Position numbers and translations under genes: made by a program. Positions 35,215-44,379 of a DNA stretch of 64,000 bases are shown here, one piece after another (position 1 is the first letter of the stretch; each line of letters begins with the position of its first letter). The DNA comes from Dermacoccus abyssi (GTDB lineage: Bacteria > Actinomycetota > Actinomycetes > Actinomycetales > Dermatophilaceae). Below the pieces are notes generated by a model. The model ran no database searches. It saw only the letters and a list, made by a program, of their open reading frames with translations, and was not told the DNA's origin. The DNA is taken from assembly GCF_034541975.1 (NCBI RefSeq), contig NZ_JAVYJM010000001.1; one strand, 5' to 3'.

Positions 35215-36048
35215 TCAATAGGGTACGGGGGCGGCCAGGCGGGCCGCCGTCAGCGCCCCTTCGAGGACTCTACGGGCGGCGTCGAACACCGGCAGATCCG
35301 TCCGCGTGGCGGGCGAGTGTTCGGCGAACTGCGTGGTGCGCTCCGCGAGGATGACGATCTGGGTGAGCAACGGACGGGTGCGGCCGGTGCGTACGGCGTC
35401 CTCTGCCGCTTGCGGGACGAGGGCGAGCGCCGCGAGGAGTCGCCGCCCGGCGCCATCCGCACTCGTGCCCGCGGCGGTTCCCGCCTCCTCGCCGGCCCCG
35501 ACGCCCGCGACGGCGAGGGACGCGACCGAGTGTGCGCGTCGCACAAGAGCCAGAGTGTTCGCGTCACGGCGCGAGGCGAGGACGGACTCAGATGCTGCGA
35601 GAGGTACCGGAGTCCGTTTCGGATGGGCGGCGTCGAGAAGCGCCCAGGTCAAGGCATCGAGGCCGATGCGTTCCGCGGCCGCCGCGAACGACATGGTTGC
35701 CCCGTCGATGCGAACGTCAGGCTGCACTGATTGCCACGTCGTCGCGGCCGCGCTGAGAGGCCCGAAGTCAATCTGCAGGCGCGTGCACCACTCAGGACGC
35801 GCGGCCACGTCGACGCTCAGTAGCCCCTTGTCGAAGGTCGCAAGCTCAAGCGCTCCCGGGACCGTCTCGTCCAGTGCCTCGCGAATCATCGCGTGCGCGG
35901 TCTCGGGGGAATCGGCGCGTCCCCGTTCGACCATGACGTGCGCCACGTTGTTCGTGACGACGCCGGCTTCCGCCGACGGAGCCCACCGCCAGGCCACGCC
36001 GAGGCGCTCCCCCAGCGCCGAGGTCGTGGCCGCGTCGAACATGGGCAT
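35215..36048 (-). CDS. ArgS-related anticodon-binding (DALR) protein without catalytic domain
   Basis: Protein of 277 aa. The N-terminal 90 residues resemble the ArgS N-terminal domain (VVTNNVAHVMVERG, GALELATFDKGLLSVDV). The C-terminal part from about 155 is an all-helical DALR anticodon-binding domain (DANTLALVRRAHSVASLAV, AHSPATRTDLPVFDAARRVL). The Rossmann catalytic domain with HIGH and KMSKS is absent, so it cannot aminoacylate. Many actinobacteria have such a gene at the usual argS position beside lysA; I recall the label NrtL for it. Its partner may be tRNA-Arg. A tRNA-Arg gene is 209 bp upstream. The start could be ATG 36048 or 36042. Confidence 0.82.
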   Translation of the reverse strand: MPMFDAATTSALGERLGVAWRWAPSAEAGVVTNNVAHVMVERGRADSPETAHAMIREALDETVPGALELATFDKGLLSVDVAARPEWCTRLQIDFGPLSAAATTWQSVQPDVRIDGATMSFAAAAERIGLDALTWALLDAAHPKRTPVPLAASESVLASRRDANTLALVRRAHSVASLAVAGVGAGEEAGTAAGTSADGAGRRLLAALALVPQAAEDAVRTGRTRPLLTQIVILAERTTQFAEHSPATRTDLPVFDAARRVLEGALTAARLAAPVPY

Positions 36049-36128
36049 GAGCGTAGCGAGTGAGACAAAGTCGCTTACCGCTGGTGCGCCGCAGCTTGAT
36101 CGTTCCCGCGTAGAGAATCAGGGAACAC

Positions 36129-36143
36129 GTGCCCCCTGCAGGA
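36129..36143. repeat. 15-bp copy of the tRNA-Arg 3' end
   Basis: GTGCCCCCTGCAGGA is identical to 36257-36271, the 3' end of the adjacent tRNA gene plus one flanking base, in direct orientation and 128 bp away. It may be an attachment-site scar. Confidence 0.5.
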
Positions 36144-36199
36144 ACCGTCGCCCCTCGCAAGCTCGGGGCTCCTCCCGCATCCTTCGCGTTATTCAGGTA

Positions 36200-36253
36200 T
36201 TGAGGAAGGCCGCCACACCTGCTCTAGCGCTTCGGCGTGACGGCCTCCCTCAA
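36200..36253 (-). terminator. Hairpin after tRNA-Arg
   Basis: On the minus strand, TTGAGGGAGGCCGTCACGCC pairs with GGTGTGGCGGCCTTCCTCAA with few mismatches. It begins just beyond the tRNA 3' end. Confidence 0.65.
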
Positions 36254-36257
36254 CAAG

Positions 36258-36329
36258 TGCCCCCTGCAGGATTCGAACCTGCGCTCCCGCCTCCGGAGGG
36301 CGGTGCTCTATCCCCTGAGCTAAGGGGGC
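36258..36329 (-). tRNA. tRNA-Arg (anticodon CCG)
   Basis: A 72-nt cloverleaf: acceptor GCCCCCT/AGGGGGC with discriminator A, D stem GCTC/GAGC, anticodon stem CCGCC/GGCGG with loop CTCCGGA (anticodon CCG, reading CGG), and T arm GCAGG-TTCGAAT-CCTGC. The CCA end is not encoded. It is transcribed toward the ArgS-like gene. Confidence 0.95.
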
Positions 36330-36379
36330 GGCGTGCGCCCTGAGGCGCGACTGCACACTTTAGCAGCGTGCAGAGAGAC

Positions 36380-37486
36380 TCACGAACGGTCGCTGCGCGA
36401 CCCTGCGGCCGAACGAGCTGCGTCCTCACGCGTCGCGCCCCGCAGTCCCGCACGCACGGCCGGACGCTGGGTCGCATCAGCCACCTCGCCGACGAGCTCC
36501 TCGAGCACGTCCTCGAGGAAGACGACGCCGCTCGTCTCGCCGTCGTCACCGACGACCCGCGCGAGGTGAGCGCCCGAGTGCTGCATCGTGACGAGGACGT
36601 CCTCCACCTCGTCCTTGGGCCGCACCGTCGCGAGCGGTCGCACCCGCCGCGGCGGGATCGGCTCGGTGTACGCCTCGTCCTGCGCGTACAGCACGTCCTT
36701 GAGGTGGATGTAGCCGCCGAGGTCACCGCGCACGCTCGTCACCGGGAATCGCGAGAAACCGTGCTTGGCGACGAGGGCGTCGACGTCCGCAGGCGTCGAG
36801 CCGAGACGCAACGTCACGAGGTCGCCGAGAGGAACGGCCACGTCCTGGGCCAGCTTGTCCGTGAACTCGAGCGCATCGCGAACGCGTCGCTCCTGCTCCG
36901 TTTCGAGCAGGCCCTCACGGTGTGACTCCTCGACGATCATCTCGACCTCCTCGGTCGAGAACGTCGAGGCGACCTCGTCCTGCGGCTCGATGCCCATCTT
37001 GCGCACGATGCCCTTCGAGACCGACTCGAGTACGCGAATGAGCGGACGCAGTGCCTTCGTGATGCGCAGCAGCGACGGCGCGAGCAACAGAGCCGCGCGG
37101 TCCGGGCCGGCGATGGCGAGGTTCTTCGGCACCATCTCGCCGAGCACGACGTGGAAGTACACGACGACGAACAGCGCGAGCAGCAGGCTGACGACGTGCG
37201 TCAGCCCGGACGGTAGCCCGGTCGCCTCGAGCGGTCCCGCGATGAGATGGTGAATGGCGTCCTCGGCCACCGCACCCAGGAGCACCGAGCACACCGTGAT
37301 GCCCAACTGCGAGCACGCGAGCAGGGACGCGACGTTCTCCAGCGCCTCGAGTGAGCGAGCGGCCCGTTTCGAGCCCTGCTCCGCGAGCGGTTCGAGCTGC
37401 GAGCGCCGCGCCGCCATGACGGCGAACTCGGCCCCCACGAAATAGGCGTTGCCGGCGAGCAGCAACAGCGAGATCCAGAGCATCAT
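36380..37486 (-). CDS. CNNM/CBS-domain membrane protein, short form
   Basis: Protein of 368 aa. The CNNM (DUF21) membrane domain spans about 1-190 (AEFAVMAARRSQL, VVLGEMVPKNLAIA), and a pair of CBS domains spans about 205-340 (PLGDLVTLRLGSTPADVDAL, SGVVFLEDVLEELVGEV). The C-terminal CorC_HlyC domain present in its neighbour is missing, replaced by 25 basic residues. Family members act in Mg/Co homeostasis. Its ATG overlaps the stop of the upstream paralogue (ATGA), and the pair may form a heteromer. Confidence 0.9.
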   Translation of the reverse strand: MMLWISLLLLAGNAYFVGAEFAVMAARRSQLEPLAEQGSKRAARSLEALENVASLLACSQLGITVCSVLLGAVAEDAIHHLIAGPLEATGLPSGLTHVVSLLLALFVVVYFHVVLGEMVPKNLAIAGPDRAALLLAPSLLRITKALRPLIRVLESVSKGIVRKMGIEPQDEVASTFSTEEVEMIVEESHREGLLETEQERRVRDALEFTDKLAQDVAVPLGDLVTLRLGSTPADVDALVAKHGFSRFPVTSVRGDLGGYIHLKDVLYAQDEAYTEPIPPRRVRPLATVRPKDEVEDVLVTMQHSGAHLARVVGDDGETSGVVFLEDVLEELVGEVADATQRPAVRAGLRGATREDAARSAAGSRSDRS

Positions 37487-38847
37487 CGGGCGTCTCCGTC
37501 CACGCGCGTCGAACCGCCGACGACATCACCGACACCAGCGTCGGTGGTCGCGTCCGACATCGGCGTCAAGCGCACCCGGTTGACGCGGCGACCGTCCATC
37601 GACATGACGCGCAAACGCCAGCCGGGCATCGACAGCTCGTCCCCGGCGCGCGGAATCCGTCCGACCTGCTGCATGACGTAGCCGCCCAGCGTCTCGTAGG
37701 CACGATCGTCGGGCACGGGCGCACCGATGCGGTCGGCGACCTCGTCCGGACGCCACAGCCCCGGCACGGTCCACGATCCGTCGGGCAGGTGACGGCTCGC
37801 GTCCTGCAGCTTGTCGTGCTCGTCACTCACCTCGCCGACGATCTCCTCGATGACGTCCTCGAGCGTCACGACACCCGAGGTGCCCGAGTACTCGTCGACG
37901 ACGACGGCGAGTTGCAGGCCGGCCCCGCGCAGCAGCACGAGGAGCGGCTCGAGCGTCACCGTCTCGGGCACGAACGTCGCCTTGACCATGAGGGCGGTGA
38001 CGGGCACGTCACCGCGACGCTCGACCGGAACGGCGATGGCCTTCTTGACGTGGACGACGCCGTCGACGTCATCCCACCCGTCGCCGAGCACCGGGAAGCG
38101 GGAGTGCCCCGTGGAGCGCGCGAGATTCACGACGTCCTCAGCGGTAGCCGAGCGATCGACGGACTCGCAACGCACCCGCGGGCTCATGATGTCCGACGCC
38201 GTACGCTCCCCGAAGTTGAGCGAACGCGTGAGCAAATCGGCCGTGCCCTCCTCGATCGTTCCCGCCTCGGCGGAGCGACGAACCATCGACGACAGCTCCT
38301 GCGGGGTACGTGCCGCGGAGAGTTCCTCCTGCGGTTCGATGCCCATCTTGCGCAGCAGGAGATTGGCCGAGCCGTTGAGCAGCGCGATGAGCGGTTTGAA
38401 GACGACGGCGAAGATCTGCACGGGTCTGGCGACGACCTTGGCCACCCGAAGCGGCGCCGAGATACCGAGGAACTGCGGCACGAGCTCGCCGAAGATCATC
38501 GAGAACAGAGCGGCCAGAATCATGGCCAGCGCGGTCGACAACGCGACGGCCGCTCCCCCACTCACCCCGAGCGCCTCGAGGGGCGTCTCCAACAGGTGAC
38601 CCAGCGACGGCTCCACGAGGTAACCGAGCAACAGCGTCGTGAGGGTGATACCGACCTGAGCGGCGGACAGCTGAGTGGAGAGCTTGCGCAACGCGGCGAG
38701 AACGGGGCGAGCGCCTTCGTCACCTTCGTCGATGGCGCGCTGGACGGCGTGACGGTCGAGAGCGACGAGCGAGAACTCGGTGGCGACGAACAGTGCCGTT
38801 CCGAGGGTGAGCAGAACTCCGAGGAGAATCAATATCCACTGCGTCAT
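37483..38847 (-). CDS. CNNM/CBS/CorC_HlyC membrane protein
   Basis: Protein of 454 aa. The CNNM domain spans about 1-200 (TEFSLVALDRHAV, MIFGELVPQFLGIS), the CBS pair about 215-345 (SGVVTLEDVIEEIVGEVSDE), and the CorC_HlyC domain about 355-435 (WTVPGLWRPDEVADRIGAPV, GGYVMQQVGRIPRAGDEL). The full-length architecture is that of the hemolysin-C/CorC-like transporters implicated in divalent-metal export. It is first in a two-gene operon and diverges from kgd across 178 bp. Confidence 0.92.
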   Translation of the reverse strand: MTQWILILLGVLLTLGTALFVATEFSLVALDRHAVQRAIDEGDEGARPVLAALRKLSTQLSAAQVGITLTTLLLGYLVEPSLGHLLETPLEALGVSGGAAVALSTALAMILAALFSMIFGELVPQFLGISAPLRVAKVVARPVQIFAVVFKPLIALLNGSANLLLRKMGIEPQEELSAARTPQELSSMVRRSAEAGTIEEGTADLLTRSLNFGERTASDIMSPRVRCESVDRSATAEDVVNLARSTGHSRFPVLGDGWDDVDGVVHVKKAIAVPVERRGDVPVTALMVKATFVPETVTLEPLLVLLRGAGLQLAVVVDEYSGTSGVVTLEDVIEEIVGEVSDEHDKLQDASRHLPDGSWTVPGLWRPDEVADRIGAPVPDDRAYETLGGYVMQQVGRIPRAGDELSMPGWRLRVMSMDGRRVNRVRLTPMSDATTDAGVGDVVGGSTRVDGDAR

Positions 38848-39025
38848 CAGGGCTTGAAATTATCACGGGGCTCATCGTGTTCTCGTCTTCCTGACCCGTA
38901 CCTCGTAGCGCCCTCTCGCCCGAAGTGGCGCTGCGGGATAGGCTGGTCGTCGTATGCCGTGCATCCACCTGCGGCAGCGGCCATCAGGCCCAACCGAACG
39001 ACGCACATGAAAGAGGCGCATCTGC

Positions 39026-42000
39026 GTGTCATCCCAGTCCCAGAGCTCTGACCTCGAGGCCTTCGGACCGAACGAGTGGCTCGTCGAAGAGCTTTACGAG
39101 CAGTACCGCCAGGACAAGAACTCAGTGGACGCCGCGTGGCAGGAGTTCTTCGCGAACTACCGCCCCGGCCAGGGCGGCTCGGGTGCCGGCACCTCCAAGT
39201 CAACGGCTTCCGACGCGGGCTCCACCGATGCGAAGTCCTCGACGTCCACGAAGTCCGACTCCGCCAAGGAGAAGACGGAGAAGCCCGCAGCAGCCGAGGC
39301 GCCGCGCGACCAGCAGCGCGCCGAGTCGCAGCAGGCGGCCGAGCCCACGAAGGACACCTCCGACCAGGGCGCGGACGACAACCAGGGTTCCCAGCAGAAG
39401 CTCGACCCCAAGCAGGCGGAGGGCTTCACGCCCCAGCCGACGCCGCGTGACCACGGCGACGCCTCGGTGGGCGACCTGCCGGAGGCCGAGGACGTCGACA
39501 CCCCGCTGCGCGGTGTCGCGGCCAAGATCGTGCAGAACATGGAGGCCTCGATCGAGGTCCCGACGGCAACGTCCGTGCGCGCGGTGCCGGCCAAGGCCCT
39601 CATCGACAACCGCATTGTCATCAACTCGAACCTCGCCCGCGGCCGCGGCGGCAAGGTGAGCTTCACCCACATCATCGGCTACGCCATCGTCAAGGCGCTG
39701 CGCGTCATGCCGGAGATGAACGCCTCCCTCTCGGTCGACGAGAAGGGCAAGCCGCAGCTTCACCAGCCGGGCCACGTCAACTTCGGCCTCGCCATCGACC
39801 TGCAGAAGCCGGACGGCTCGCGCACCCTCGTCGTGCCCTCGATCAAGGGCGCCGAGCGCATGAACTTCGCTCAGTTCATGGCCGCCTACGAGGACATGGT
39901 CAGGAAGGCCCGCAACAACAAGCTGACGCTCGACGACTACGCCGGCACGACGATCTCGCTGACCAACCCGGGCGGCATCGGCACCGTGCACTCGGTGCCG
40001 CGCCTCATGAAGGGTGCGGGCACGATCATCGGTGTCGGCGCGCTCGACTACCCGGCCGAGTGGCAGGGCGCGAGCAACGACACGCTCAACCGCAACGCCG
40101 TCAGCAAGATCCTGACGCTCACCTCGACCTACGACCACCGCATCATCCAGGGTGCGACGTCGGGTGAATTCCTTCGTCAGATCCACCAGCTGCTGCTCGG
40201 CGAGCAGGGCTTCTACGACGAGATCTTCGAGTCGCTGCGCATCCCCTACGAGCCGGTGCGTTGGGTTCAGGACATCTCGGCTAACCACGACGACGACATC
40301 AACAAGGTCGCCCGCGTCCAGGAGCTCATCCACGCCTACCGCGTGCGCGGCCACCTCATGGCCGACACCGACCCACTGGAGTACAAGCAGCGTCGTCACC
40401 CGGACCTCGACATCACGAGCCACGGCCTGACGCTGTGGGATCTCGACCGCACCTTCCCCACGGGCGGTTTCGGCGGTCAGAACTTCCTCAAGCTGCGCAA
40501 GATCCTCGGCATCCTGCGTGACTCGTACTGCCGCACCGTCGGCATCGAGTACATGCACATCCAGAACCCCGAGGAGCGGGCCTGGATGCAGTCCAAGGTC
40601 GAGCTCGCCTACGCGAAGCCGACGCAGGACGAGCAGGAGCGCATCCTCAAGAAGCTCAACCAGGCCGAGGCCTTCGAGACGTTCCTGCAGACGAAGTTCG
40701 TCGGCCAGAAGCGCTTCAGCCTGGAAGGCGGCGAGTCCGTCATCGCCATCCTCGACCGCATCCTGAGCGAAGCGGCCGAAAACGAGCTGGACGAGGTCGC
40801 GATCGGTATGCCGCACCGCGGCCGCCTCAACGTGCTCGCGAACATCGCCGGCAAGTCCTACGGCCAGATCTTCCGCGAGTTCGAGGGCACGCAGGCCCCC
40901 AACTCGGTCCAGGGCTCCGGTGACGTCAAGTACCACCTCGGCACCGAGGGCGAGTTCGTCGCCGACAGCGGCGCCAAGACGAAGGTCTACCTTGCCGCCA
41001 ACCCGAGCCACCTCGAGGCCGTCAACCCTGTCCTCGAAGGCATCGCCCGCGCCAAGCAGGACCGCATCAACCTCGCCGGCACGGCGTTCACGGTGCTGCC
41101 GGTCCTGCTGCACGGTGACGCGGCGTTCGCCGGCCAGGGTGTTGTCGCGGAGACGCTCAACCTGTCGCAGCTTCGCGGCTACCGCACGGGCGGCACGATC
41201 CACGTCGTCATCAACAACCAGGTCGGCTTCACCACGGCGCCCAGCGCGTCACGCAGCTCGACGTACTCCACCGACATCGCCCGCATGGTTCAGGCGCCGA
41301 TCTTCCACGTCAACGGTGACGACCCCGAGGCCTGCGTCCGCGTGGCCGAGCTGGCCTTCGAGTACCGCCAGACGTTCAACAAGGACGTCGTCGTCGACAT
41401 GGTCTGCTACCGCCGTCGCGGTCACAACGAGGGTGACGACCCCTCGATGACGCAGCCGCTCATGTACAAGCTCATCGAGGCCAAGAAGAGCGTGCGCCGT
41501 CTGTACGCCGAGGCCCTCGTGGGCCGTGGTGACATGGACCAGGAACGCGCGGAACTGCTGCTCAAGGACTACCAGCAGCAGCTGGAGCGGGTCTTCGTCG
41601 AGACGAAGGAAGCGACGAAGACGCAGAACGCCCCCGCTCCGGACTCGAGCCAGGGCACCGACGCCGAGGGCCATGGTGGTCTCGAGCGCCCGTCCGCCCA
41701 GATCGAGGACGACGCGAAGAGCGCCTACTCCTCCGGTCGTTCGTCGGCCATCACCGAGGCCGCCCTCCGGCGGATCGGTGACGTGTGGACTAACCCTCCC
41801 GAGGGCTTTACCCTGCACCCCAAGCTCAAGCAGCTGCTCGAGCGCCGCACCAAGATGGTCAGCGACGGCGGCATCGACTGGGCCATGGGCGAGCTCATCG
41901 CCTTCGGTTCGCTCCTCATGGACGGCACCCCGGTGCGTCTGTCGGGTCAGGACAGCCGTCGCGGCACGTTCGTGCAGCGCCACGCCGTCCTCATCGACAA

Positions 42001-42907
42001 GCAGAACGGCAACGAGTGGACGCCGCTTCGCTACCTCACCGACGAGCAGGCGTGGCTGTGGATCTACGACTCGCTCCTGTCGGAGTACGCGGCGATGGGC
42101 TTCGAGTACGGCTACTCGGTCGAGCGTCCCGACGCGCTCGTGCTCTGGGAAGCGCAGTTCGGCGACTTCGTCGACGGCGCGCAGACGATCATCGACGAGT
42201 TCATCTCGAGCTCGGAGCAGAAGTGGGCGCAGCGCAGCTCCGTCGTCCTGCTCCTGCCGCACGGCTACGAGGGTCAGGGTCCCGACCACAGCTCGGCGCG
42301 CATCGAGCGCTTCCTGCAGCTGTTCGCCGAGGACAACATGACGATCGCCTACCCCTCGACGCCGGCGTCGTACTTCCACCTCCTGCGTCGTCAGGCATAC
42401 GCCCGTCCGCGCAAGCCGCTCATCGTCTTCACGCCGAAGCAGCTGCTGCGCGTCAAGGCCGCCACGAGCTCGCCGGAGGACTTCACGACCGGCCAGTTCG
42501 AGCCGGTGCTGAAGGACGCAAAGCAGCTCGACCCGTCCAAGGTCGAGCGCGTGCTGCTCGCCTCGAGCCGCGTGGTCTACGACCTCGAGGCGGAGCGCGA
42601 GAAGCGCGGCGACGAGACGACCGCCATCGTGCGCGTCGAGCAGCTCGCACCGATCCCGGCCAAGGAGATCGCGGAGGCGATCAAGGAGTACCCGAACGCC
42701 GAGATCGTGTGGGTGCAGGACGAGCCGAAGAACCAGGGCGCCTGGCCGTTCATGTTCTTCAACCTGCCCGACATGCTCGAGGAGCAGGGCGAGACTCGTC
42801 GTCTGCGCGTCGTGTCGCGTCCGGCGTCCGCGTCGCCCGCCACGGGTAACAGCAAGCGTCACGCGGCGCAGCAGGCCGAGCTCGTCGAGCAGGCCTTCAC
42901 CCGTTGA
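39026..42907 (+). CDS. kgd: multifunctional 2-oxoglutarate decarboxylase/dehydrogenase E1-E2 (Kgd)
   Basis: Protein of 1293 aa from GTG with AAAGAGG upstream. Order: SucA N-terminal segment FGPNEWLVEELYEQYRQD; low-complexity linker at about 50-160; E2-type acyltransferase domain (TYDHRIIQGATSGEF); then the thiamine-diphosphate E1 domain (MPHRGRLNVLANIAGKSYG, INNQVGFTT, GHNEGDDPSM) and transketolase C-domain. It lacks a lipoyl domain and depends on partner subunits for the overall TCA reaction. In mycobacteria and corynebacteria it is controlled by the FHA protein GarA/OdhI; the FHA proteins in this window have another architecture. Confidence 0.97.
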   Translation: MSSQSQSSDLEAFGPNEWLVEELYEQYRQDKNSVDAAWQEFFANYRPGQGGSGAGTSKSTASDAGSTDAKSSTSTKSDSAKEKTEKPAAAEAPRDQQRAESQQAAEPTKDTSDQGADDNQGSQQKLDPKQAEGFTPQPTPRDHGDASVGDLPEAEDVDTPLRGVAAKIVQNMEASIEVPTATSVRAVPAKALIDNRIVINSNLARGRGGKVSFTHIIGYAIVKALRVMPEMNASLSVDEKGKPQLHQPGHVNFGLAIDLQKPDGSRTLVVPSIKGAERMNFAQFMAAYEDMVRKARNNKLTLDDYAGTTISLTNPGGIGTVHSVPRLMKGAGTIIGVGALDYPAEWQGASNDTLNRNAVSKILTLTSTYDHRIIQGATSGEFLRQIHQLLLGEQGFYDEIFESLRIPYEPVRWVQDISANHDDDINKVARVQELIHAYRVRGHLMADTDPLEYKQRRHPDLDITSHGLTLWDLDRTFPTGGFGGQNFLKLRKILGILRDSYCRTVGIEYMHIQNPEERAWMQSKVELAYAKPTQDEQERILKKLNQAEAFETFLQTKFVGQKRFSLEGGESVIAILDRILSEAAENELDEVAIGMPHRGRLNVLANIAGKSYGQIFREFEGTQAPNSVQGSGDVKYHLGTEGEFVADSGAKTKVYLAANPSHLEAVNPVLEGIARAKQDRINLAGTAFTVLPVLLHGDAAFAGQGVVAETLNLSQLRGYRTGGTIHVVINNQVGFTTAPSASRSSTYSTDIARMVQAPIFHVNGDDPEACVRVAELAFEYRQTFNKDVVVDMVCYRRRGHNEGDDPSMTQPLMYKLIEAKKSVRRLYAEALVGRGDMDQERAELLLKDYQQQLERVFVETKEATKTQNAPAPDSSQGTDAEGHGGLERPSAQIEDDAKSAYSSGRSSAITEAALRRIGDVWTNPPEGFTLHPKLKQLLERRTKMVSDGGIDWAMGELIAFGSLLMDGTPVRLSGQDSRRGTFVQRHAVLIDKQNGNEWTPLRYLTDEQAWLWIYDSLLSEYAAMGFEYGYSVERPDALVLWEAQFGDFVDGAQTIIDEFISSSEQKWAQRSSVVLLLPHGYEGQGPDHSSARIERFLQLFAEDNMTIAYPSTPASYFHLLRRQAYARPRKPLIVFTPKQLLRVKAATSSPEDFTTGQFEPVLKDAKQLDPSKVERVLLASSRVVYDLEAEREKRGDETTAIVRVEQLAPIPAKEIAEAIKEYPNAEIVWVQDEPKNQGAWPFMFFNLPDMLEEQGETRRLRVVSRPASASPATGNSKRHAAQQAELVEQAFTR

Positions 42908-42919
42908 TCGCTCAGCACT

Positions 42920-42961
42920 GACGAGAGCGGCGTCGCCCTTAGAGGCGGCGCCGCTCTCGTC
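42920..42961 (+). terminator. Terminator after kgd
   Basis: GACGAGAGCGGCG pairs perfectly with CGCCGCTCTCGTC, with further pairing near the loop, 13 bases after the kgd stop. Confidence 0.8.
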
Positions 42962-43025
42962 GTCCGCGGACGTGCCGCCAGCGCGCCGGGCGACAGCGGG
43001 AAGGGCGTGACGATAAGCTGCCCAC

Positions 43026-43205
43026 GTGTATTTCACGGATCGAGGCATCGAGGAACTCGCCCATCGGCGCGGCGAAGGAGAGGTGACGTTCGAGTGGCTG
43101 GCCGACCAGCTGCGAACGTTCGTCGACCTCAATCCCGAGTTCGAGATCCCGGTCGAGCGCCTGGCCACGTGGCTGGCGCGCCTCGACGATGACGACGACG
43201 AATGA
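43026..43205 (+). CDS. DUF6104 small protein
   Basis: Protein of 59 aa from a GTG start: VYFTDRGIEELAHRRGEGE, then FVDLNPEFEIPVERLATWLA and an acidic end DDDDDE. This is the small actinobacterial DUF6104 family, commonly encoded beside kgd. Function unknown. Its stop overlaps the next start (ATGA), so the SGNH hydrolase is translationally coupled. Confidence 0.85.
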   Translation: MYFTDRGIEELAHRRGEGEVTFEWLADQLRTFVDLNPEFEIPVERLATWLARLDDDDDE

Positions 43206-43879
43206 GTGAAGGCGAAGACACCGTGGCATACCCGCACGAAGGCAGCGAACCGCAGTTCCGGCCGAGCGCCGACTTCCAGGTCACCGAGGGCGATCGGCGG
43301 ATCGGCCTGTGCTTCGTCGGGGACAGCTACGTCAACGGCTACGGCGACCCCAAGGCCCTCGGGTGGGTCTCGCGCGTCGTGGCGCGCACCCCGCACGACG
43401 GCTCGGCGCTGACGACGTACAACCTCGGTGTGCGCGGCGAGAGCTCCTCCGACGTCCTCGCCCGCTGGCGCAGCGAAACGGCCCTGCGGTGGAAGAACTG
43501 CAACGAGCGACGCCTCGTCATCGGCTTCGGCACGAACGACGTCGCGCAGGGCATGACGACGGCCCGCTCGCGCCTCAACCTCGCCAACATCCTCGACGAC
43601 GCGTCGACGAACGGCATCGCGACGTTCGTCGTCGGCCCGCCGCCCACGAGCGACCCCGAGCTCAACGCGAAGCTCGAACTGCTCGTCGACGCCCACGCCG
43701 ACGTCTGCGCGCGCCGCGGCGTCACCTACGTCGACTGCTTCCGCCCACTGCTGGGGCACGACCAGTGGCAGTCCGACCTCGCCGCGAGCGACGGATACCA
43801 CCCCGGCCAGGCGGGCTACGGCCTCATGGCTTGGCTCGTCCTCCACGCGGGGTGGCAGGACTGGCTGAGCCTTCCCTAG
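43202..43879 (+). CDS. SGNH/GDSL hydrolase
   Basis: Protein of 225 aa. Block I is CFVGDSYVNGYG (Ser nucleophile), block II the Gly in NLGVRGESS, block III IGFGTNDVAQG and block V SDGYHPGQAGY with the Asp/His pair. It is a cytosolic esterase or lipase-like enzyme with no signal peptide. Substrate unknown. Confidence 0.9.
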   Translation: MSEGEDTVAYPHEGSEPQFRPSADFQVTEGDRRIGLCFVGDSYVNGYGDPKALGWVSRVVARTPHDGSALTTYNLGVRGESSSDVLARWRSETALRWKNCNERRLVIGFGTNDVAQGMTTARSRLNLANILDDASTNGIATFVVGPPPTSDPELNAKLELLVDAHADVCARRGVTYVDCFRPLLGHDQWQSDLAASDGYHPGQAGYGLMAWLVLHAGWQDWLSLP

Positions 43880-43916
43880 TCCTGTCTTCCGGCGCGCCTA
43901 CCTCGCAAGCTCGGTA

Positions 43917-44027
43917 GCCTCGCTCGGTGCGACAGGCCTTCGAGCCTCACGCTTCACGCGCTCTGCGTGACGACCTCGCAAGCTCGGTCGTTGCGCGGGG
44001 CGCGTTCGCGTTCGGGCGCGTCCCCTC
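43917..44027 (+). repeat. Left arm of long inverted repeat
   Basis: Contains GACCTCGCAAGCTCGGTCGT (43971-43990) and ends GGGCGCGTCCCCTC. It matches the complement of 44256-44379 with interruptions. A further CCTCGCAAGCTCGGT stands just outside at 43901-43915. Confidence 0.65.
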
Positions 44028-44255
44028 CCAGCGTGGTCGCGTTGGCCGTGCGCAGGGCACCGGGTCCGTGGTGCCCTCACGAACCCGCATGGGACACGGA
44101 ATCCGCATGACCATCCGATGTTGCCTTCAAAACGAGGCACCAGTGCCCACATGCCCGCTCAACATCGGGATGGGCCCGGCGAACTCCAGGGGCGCGGGCC
44201 TGAAGAGCTTCCCCCCTCACCAGGCGCCCGGCGCACCGAAAGCCGAGTCCGCTGC

Positions 44256-44379
44256 GAGGGGACGCGCCCGAAACGCGAACGTGGCCCTTGTGACGACCGA
44301 GCTTGCGAGGTCGTCACATGGGCCACGAGAAGCGTGAGGCCCGAAGGCATGTCGCACCGAGCCGAGCCGCTAGGCGAGG
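44256..44379 (-). repeat. Right arm of long inverted repeat
   Basis: Its complement carries the same blocks as the left arm in the same order, including a self-complementary GTGACGACC...GGTCGTCAC segment (44290-44317). Confidence 0.65.

Noticed and set aside
41249..43846. 865-codon minus-strand frame opposite kgd and the SGNH hydrolase
   Set aside because: It spans two real genes on the other strand and a terminator, with shadow-type composition.
44032..44255. Gene in the centre of the long inverted repeat
   Set aside because: Frames are short, start without a ribosome site and show no family resemblance.
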